Of a stretch of DNA of 64,000 nucleotides, positions 62,761 through 64,000 are shown piece by piece (within the stretch, counting starts at the first letter, position 1; every line of letters begins with the position of its first letter). The stretch is taken from positions 1,612,001 to 1,676,000 of the forward strand of contig NZ_CP063982.1 of NCBI RefSeq assembly GCF_022811525.1, in the 5' to 3' direction. The position numbers were made by a program, and so were the translations under genes. The stretch is from Orrella daihaiensis (GTDB taxonomy: Bacteria > Pseudomonadota > Gammaproteobacteria > Burkholderiales > Burkholderiaceae_B). Below the pieces are notes generated by a model, which was given only the letters and a program-made list of their open reading frames with translations, was not told the DNA's origin and made no database searches.

Positions 62761-64000
62761 CTAACTTAATCCTCTAACGTCAACAAAATGGCCCTCGACG
62801 GCGGCAGCGGCCGCCATAGCAGGACTGACCAGGTGTGTGCGGCCTCCTTGGCCTTGTCTACCTTCAAAATTTCGATTTGAAGTTGATGCACAACGCTCGC
62901 CTGGCTCAAGTCGATCCGCGTTCATAGCCAAGCACATGGAACAGCCGGGCTCGCGCCATTCGAAACCGGATTCGATAAAAATCTTATCCAGACCCTCACG
63001 TTCAGCCTGCTGTTTCACCAAACCCGAACCGGGTACCACCATGGCTTGCTTGACATTGGCGGCAACGCGCTTGCCACGCACAACTGCAGCAGCCGCCCGT
63101 AGGTCTTCGATGCGTGAGTTGGTACACGAACCGATAAACACCTTGTCCACCTTGATCGATGTGATCGGAGTATTTGGCTCCAAACCCATGTACTGAAGTG
63201 CACGCTCCATGCCACTGCGGCGTGTGGCATCTTTCTCTTTGTCCGGATCCGGCACTCGAGCAGTTACCGGCAACACCATTTCAGGCGACGTACCCCAGGT
63301 CACCTGCGGCACGATATCAGCCGCGTTGATTTCAACTACCCGGTCGAAATGGGCGCCATCATCCGAATGCAGCGTACGCCAATACTGGACCGCCGCATCC
63401 CACATGGCCCCAGTTGGGGCAAATGGACGTCCGCGGAAATAATCAATGGTCTTGTCATCGACAGCCACCATGCCAGAGCGTGCTCCTGCCTCGATAGCCA
63501 TATTGCATACGGTCATCCGACCTTCAACGGTGAGCTCTCGGATGGTTGTGCCACCAAATTCGATCGCATAGCCCGTGCCCCCAGCCGTACCAATTACGCC
63601 AATCACATGCAACACGACATCTTTGGCCGTGCAGCCAACTGGCAACTTGCCGTCAACTTTCACGAGCATGTTTTTGCTCTTCTTAGCCAGCAAAGTCTGC
63701 GTGGCCAGTACGTGCTCAACTTCTGATGTACCAATGCCGTGCGCTAACGCGCCGAAAGCGCCATGCGTACTGGTGTGGGAGTCGCCGCACACCACGGTCA
63801 TGCCTGGCAATGTCGCACCCTGTTCGGGGCCAATGACATGCACAATCCCTTGGCGCAAATCATTCATTTTGAATTCGATCACGCCGAATTTTTCGCAATT
63901 CTTGTCCAGGGTATCGACTTGCAGCTTGGAAATCGGATCCGCAATCCCGCTATTTCTATCCAGCGTTGGCACGTTGTGATCCGCAACCGCCAAATTAGCG
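62761..64000 (-). CDS. leuC: 3-isopropylmalate dehydratase large subunit (partial, N-terminus outside window)
   Basis: Aconitase-family iron-sulfur enzyme. The visible 410 or so residues run from ADHNVPT near the right edge to the stop at 62761. The [4Fe-4S] ligands are in GSCTNSRIEDL and EPGCSMCLAMN. A full protein is about 467 residues, so roughly 55 residues and the start codon lie beyond position 64000. Confidence 0.96.
   Translation of the reverse strand, partial: ANLAVADHNVPTLDRNSGIADPISKLQVDTLDKNCEKFGVIEFKMNDLRQGIVHVIGPEQGATLPGMTVVCGDSHTSTHGAFGALAHGIGTSEVEHVLATQTLLAKKSKNMLVKVDGKLPVGCTAKDVVLHVIGVIGTAGGTGYAIEFGGTTIRELTVEGRMTVCNMAIEAGARSGMVAVDDKTIDYFRGRPFAPTGAMWDAAVQYWRTLHSDDGAHFDRVVEINAADIVPQVTWGTSPEMVLPVTARVPDPDKEKDATRRSGMERALQYMGLEPNTPITSIKVDKVFIGSCTNSRIEDLRAAAAVVRGKRVAANVKQAMVVPGSGLVKQQAEREGLDKIFIESGFEWREPGCSMCLAMNADRLEPGERCASTSNRNFEGRQGQGGRTHLVSPAMAAAAAVEGHFVDVRGLS

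Overview
This window is chromosomal DNA from a betaproteobacterium, most likely Burkholderiales and close to Alcaligenaceae. The evidence is gene order: skp-bamA-rseP-dxr-cdsA-uppS-frr-pyrH-tsf-rpsB facing map-glnD; pheST-ihfA-merR; leuCDB-asd-fimV-truA-trpF; and folC-dedD-cvpA-purF. I could not run searches, so genus and species stay open. I saw no phage, insertion sequence, transposase or CRISPR array. The window cuts skp at its left edge and leuC at its right edge.

Layout. 1-10.5 kb (minus strand): envelope assembly, isoprenoid and phospholipid synthesis, and translation genes. 10.7-14.6 kb (plus): map, glnD, dsbB. 14.7-19 kb (minus): purF, cvpA, a SPOR protein and folC. 19-20.8 kb (plus): an EamA transporter and an NRDE protein. 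20.8-31.8 kb is a DNA damage-response block. A four-gene ligase-associated operon (metallo-beta-lactamase-fold exonuclease, ATP-dependent ligase, Lhr-like helicase, PdeM phosphoesterase) runs left. The mutagenesis cassette imuA-imuB-dnaE2 runs right. Between them lies one near-perfect LexA box.

31.8-33.7 kb holds small housekeeping and unknown genes. 33.7-40.5 kb is an accessory catabolic stretch: a CaiB-type CoA-transferase, a thiolase-fold protein without the usual cysteines plus a DUF35 partner, a cobalt-type nitrile hydratase with its activator, a D-hydroxyamino-acid aldolase-like enzyme and a haloacid dehalogenase-like enzyme. 40.5-45.7 kb: tRNA-Pro, merR, ihfA, pheT, pheS, rplT, rpmI. 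45.8-48 kb: ubiK, then glnK-amtB behind a sigma-54 promoter with NtrC-like sites. 48-54 kb (minus): thrS-infC-gshB-EIIA(Man)-ptsH-ptsI. 54-56.6 kb: a serine hydrolase, a DUF465 protein, an SDR and tRNA-Val. 56.7-64 kb (minus): trpF, truA, fimV, asd, leuB, leuD, leuC.

Three features stand out. The LexA-controlled junction links two repair modules, and its ImuB homologue has an unusually short N-terminus. Two usually tight clusters are broken: infC is separated from rpmI-rplT and fused by overlap to gshB, and trpF is separated from folC by about 37 kb where trpBA-accD would be expected. The 35-36.8 kb thiolase-like/DUF35 pair looks more like an acyl-CoA aldolase than a thiolase. GlnD (11.5 kb) and its substrate GlnK (46.4 kb) are both present, so much of the PII nitrogen-signalling loop can be read here.
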